Source: Clostridiaceae bacterium UBA6085
GTDB lineage: Bacteria > Bacillota > Clostridia > Clostridiales > Clostridiaceae
NCBI GenBank assembly: GCA_002428605.1
Contig: DIXH01000039.1
Coordinates: forward strand, 24,718 to 37,656
Direction: 5' to 3'
Length of the DNA stretch: 12,939 nt
Shown piece by piece: positions 12,679 through 12,939 of this stretch. The notes below the pieces were generated by a model that worked only from the letters and a program-made list of their open reading frames with translations, was not told the origin of the DNA and ran no database searches. A program made the position numbers and the translations under genes. How positions within the stretch are numbered: position 1 is the stretch's first letter; each line of letters starts with the position of its first letter.

Positions 12679-12939
12679 CTACTCAAGTGTAATGGTGAAG
12701 GATGCCCTGAATTCGCCATCCTTATCAAGTCTTACATTGTCTTCCTTATGGCTGAAGTCACCGAAAAAATCCTCATAATCAGCGTGGCCGAACCATGGTT
12801 CGAGGCAGATGAAGGGTGCACCTCCGGTCTTCGTCCATATTCCGAGGAGCGGGAACCCGGGGAAATCGAACCTTATGGCCTTATTGCTCTTTGTTGACTT
12901 TAGCCAGACGGTGTTTTCGCTCAGGTCACCTAATACCAG
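12679..12939 (-). CDS. Aldose 1-epimerase-like protein, C-terminal part (5' end outside window)
   Basis: Read on the minus strand, the frame is open from the window edge (12939) to a TAG at 12679-12681, giving 86 residues. The segment SENTVWLKSTKSNKAIRFDF, then FPLLGIWTKTGGAPFICLEPWFGHAD, and the end EFRASFTITLE match the last part of the aldose 1-epimerase (mutarotase) superfamily, close to the LacX/YeaD-like branch. The Glu in CLEPW aligns with the catalytic base of mutarotases (family knowledge). Such enzymes interconvert sugar anomers in the cytoplasm. The gene converges on the dehydratase operon and ends about 7 bases from their shared terminator. The N-terminal part with the catalytic His is outside the window. 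Confidence 0.85.
   Translation of the reverse strand: MVLGDLSENTVWLKSTKSNKAIRFDFPGFPLLGIWTKTGGAPFICLEPWFGHADYEDFFGDFSHKEDNVRLDKDGEFRASFTITLE

Noticed and set aside
12604..12897. Plus-strand open frame of 97 codons across the end of the window
   Set aside because: It starts inside the dehydratase gene, crosses a strong terminator and lies opposite the minus-strand epimerase-like frame, which has clear family motifs.
1..12939. Mobile elements, CRISPR arrays, toxin-antitoxin pairs, phage genes, tRNA or rRNA genes
   Set aside because: No transposase or integrase motifs, no regularly spaced repeats and no tRNA cloverleaf were seen; codon style is even across the genes.

Overview
This window looks like a chromosome segment from an anaerobic, low-to-moderate G+C Firmicute, most likely class Clostridia. 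The grounds are: strong GGAGG ribosome binding sites on nearly every gene; a tRNA-Phe-responsive T-box ahead of pheST; an L20-type attenuator ahead of infC-rpmI-rplT; a KtrAB potassium transporter; an acyl-CoA dehydrogenase/ETF operon; and heavy use of AGG (Arg) and ATA (Ile) codons in all genes. I do not name a genus. No mobile element, CRISPR array, tRNA or rRNA gene is visible, and codon style is even across the window.

Layout. (1) 1-2250: the 3' end of an acyl-CoA dehydrogenase operon, with etfB and etfA, closed by a terminator. (2) 2188-2464: a small gene for a 62-residue protein with one membrane segment, possibly driven by a promoter that runs into the preceding terminator. (3) 2503-3846: a near-perfect promoter, an attenuator leader and infC-rpmI-rplT. 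infC appears to start on a rare AUA codon. (4) 3895-6818: ktrB, ktrA and a TrmH/SpoU-family RNA methyltransferase in one run. (5) 6806-10550: promoter, T-box leader with a UUC specifier, pheS and pheT, closed by a terminator. (6) 10556-12672: a TetR-family regulator followed by a split UxaA-type (altronate/galactarate/sulfolactate) dehydratase, small and large subunits overlapping by ATGA, closed by a bidirectional terminator. (7) 12679-12939, minus strand: the C-terminal 86 residues of an aldose 1-epimerase-like protein, converging on the previous operon.

Most of the window is housekeeping: translation initiation, ribosomal proteins, Phe-tRNA charging, rRNA modification and K+ supply. From memory, infC-rpmI-rplT, ktrAB, an RNA methyltransferase and pheST are found close together in other Clostridia. 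The more open parts are the TetR/split-dehydratase operon of unknown substrate, the small membrane protein, the ETF with some unusual cofactor-site residues, and several regulatory regions in which promoters and terminators overlap. I see no clear sign of a wholly new type of system.
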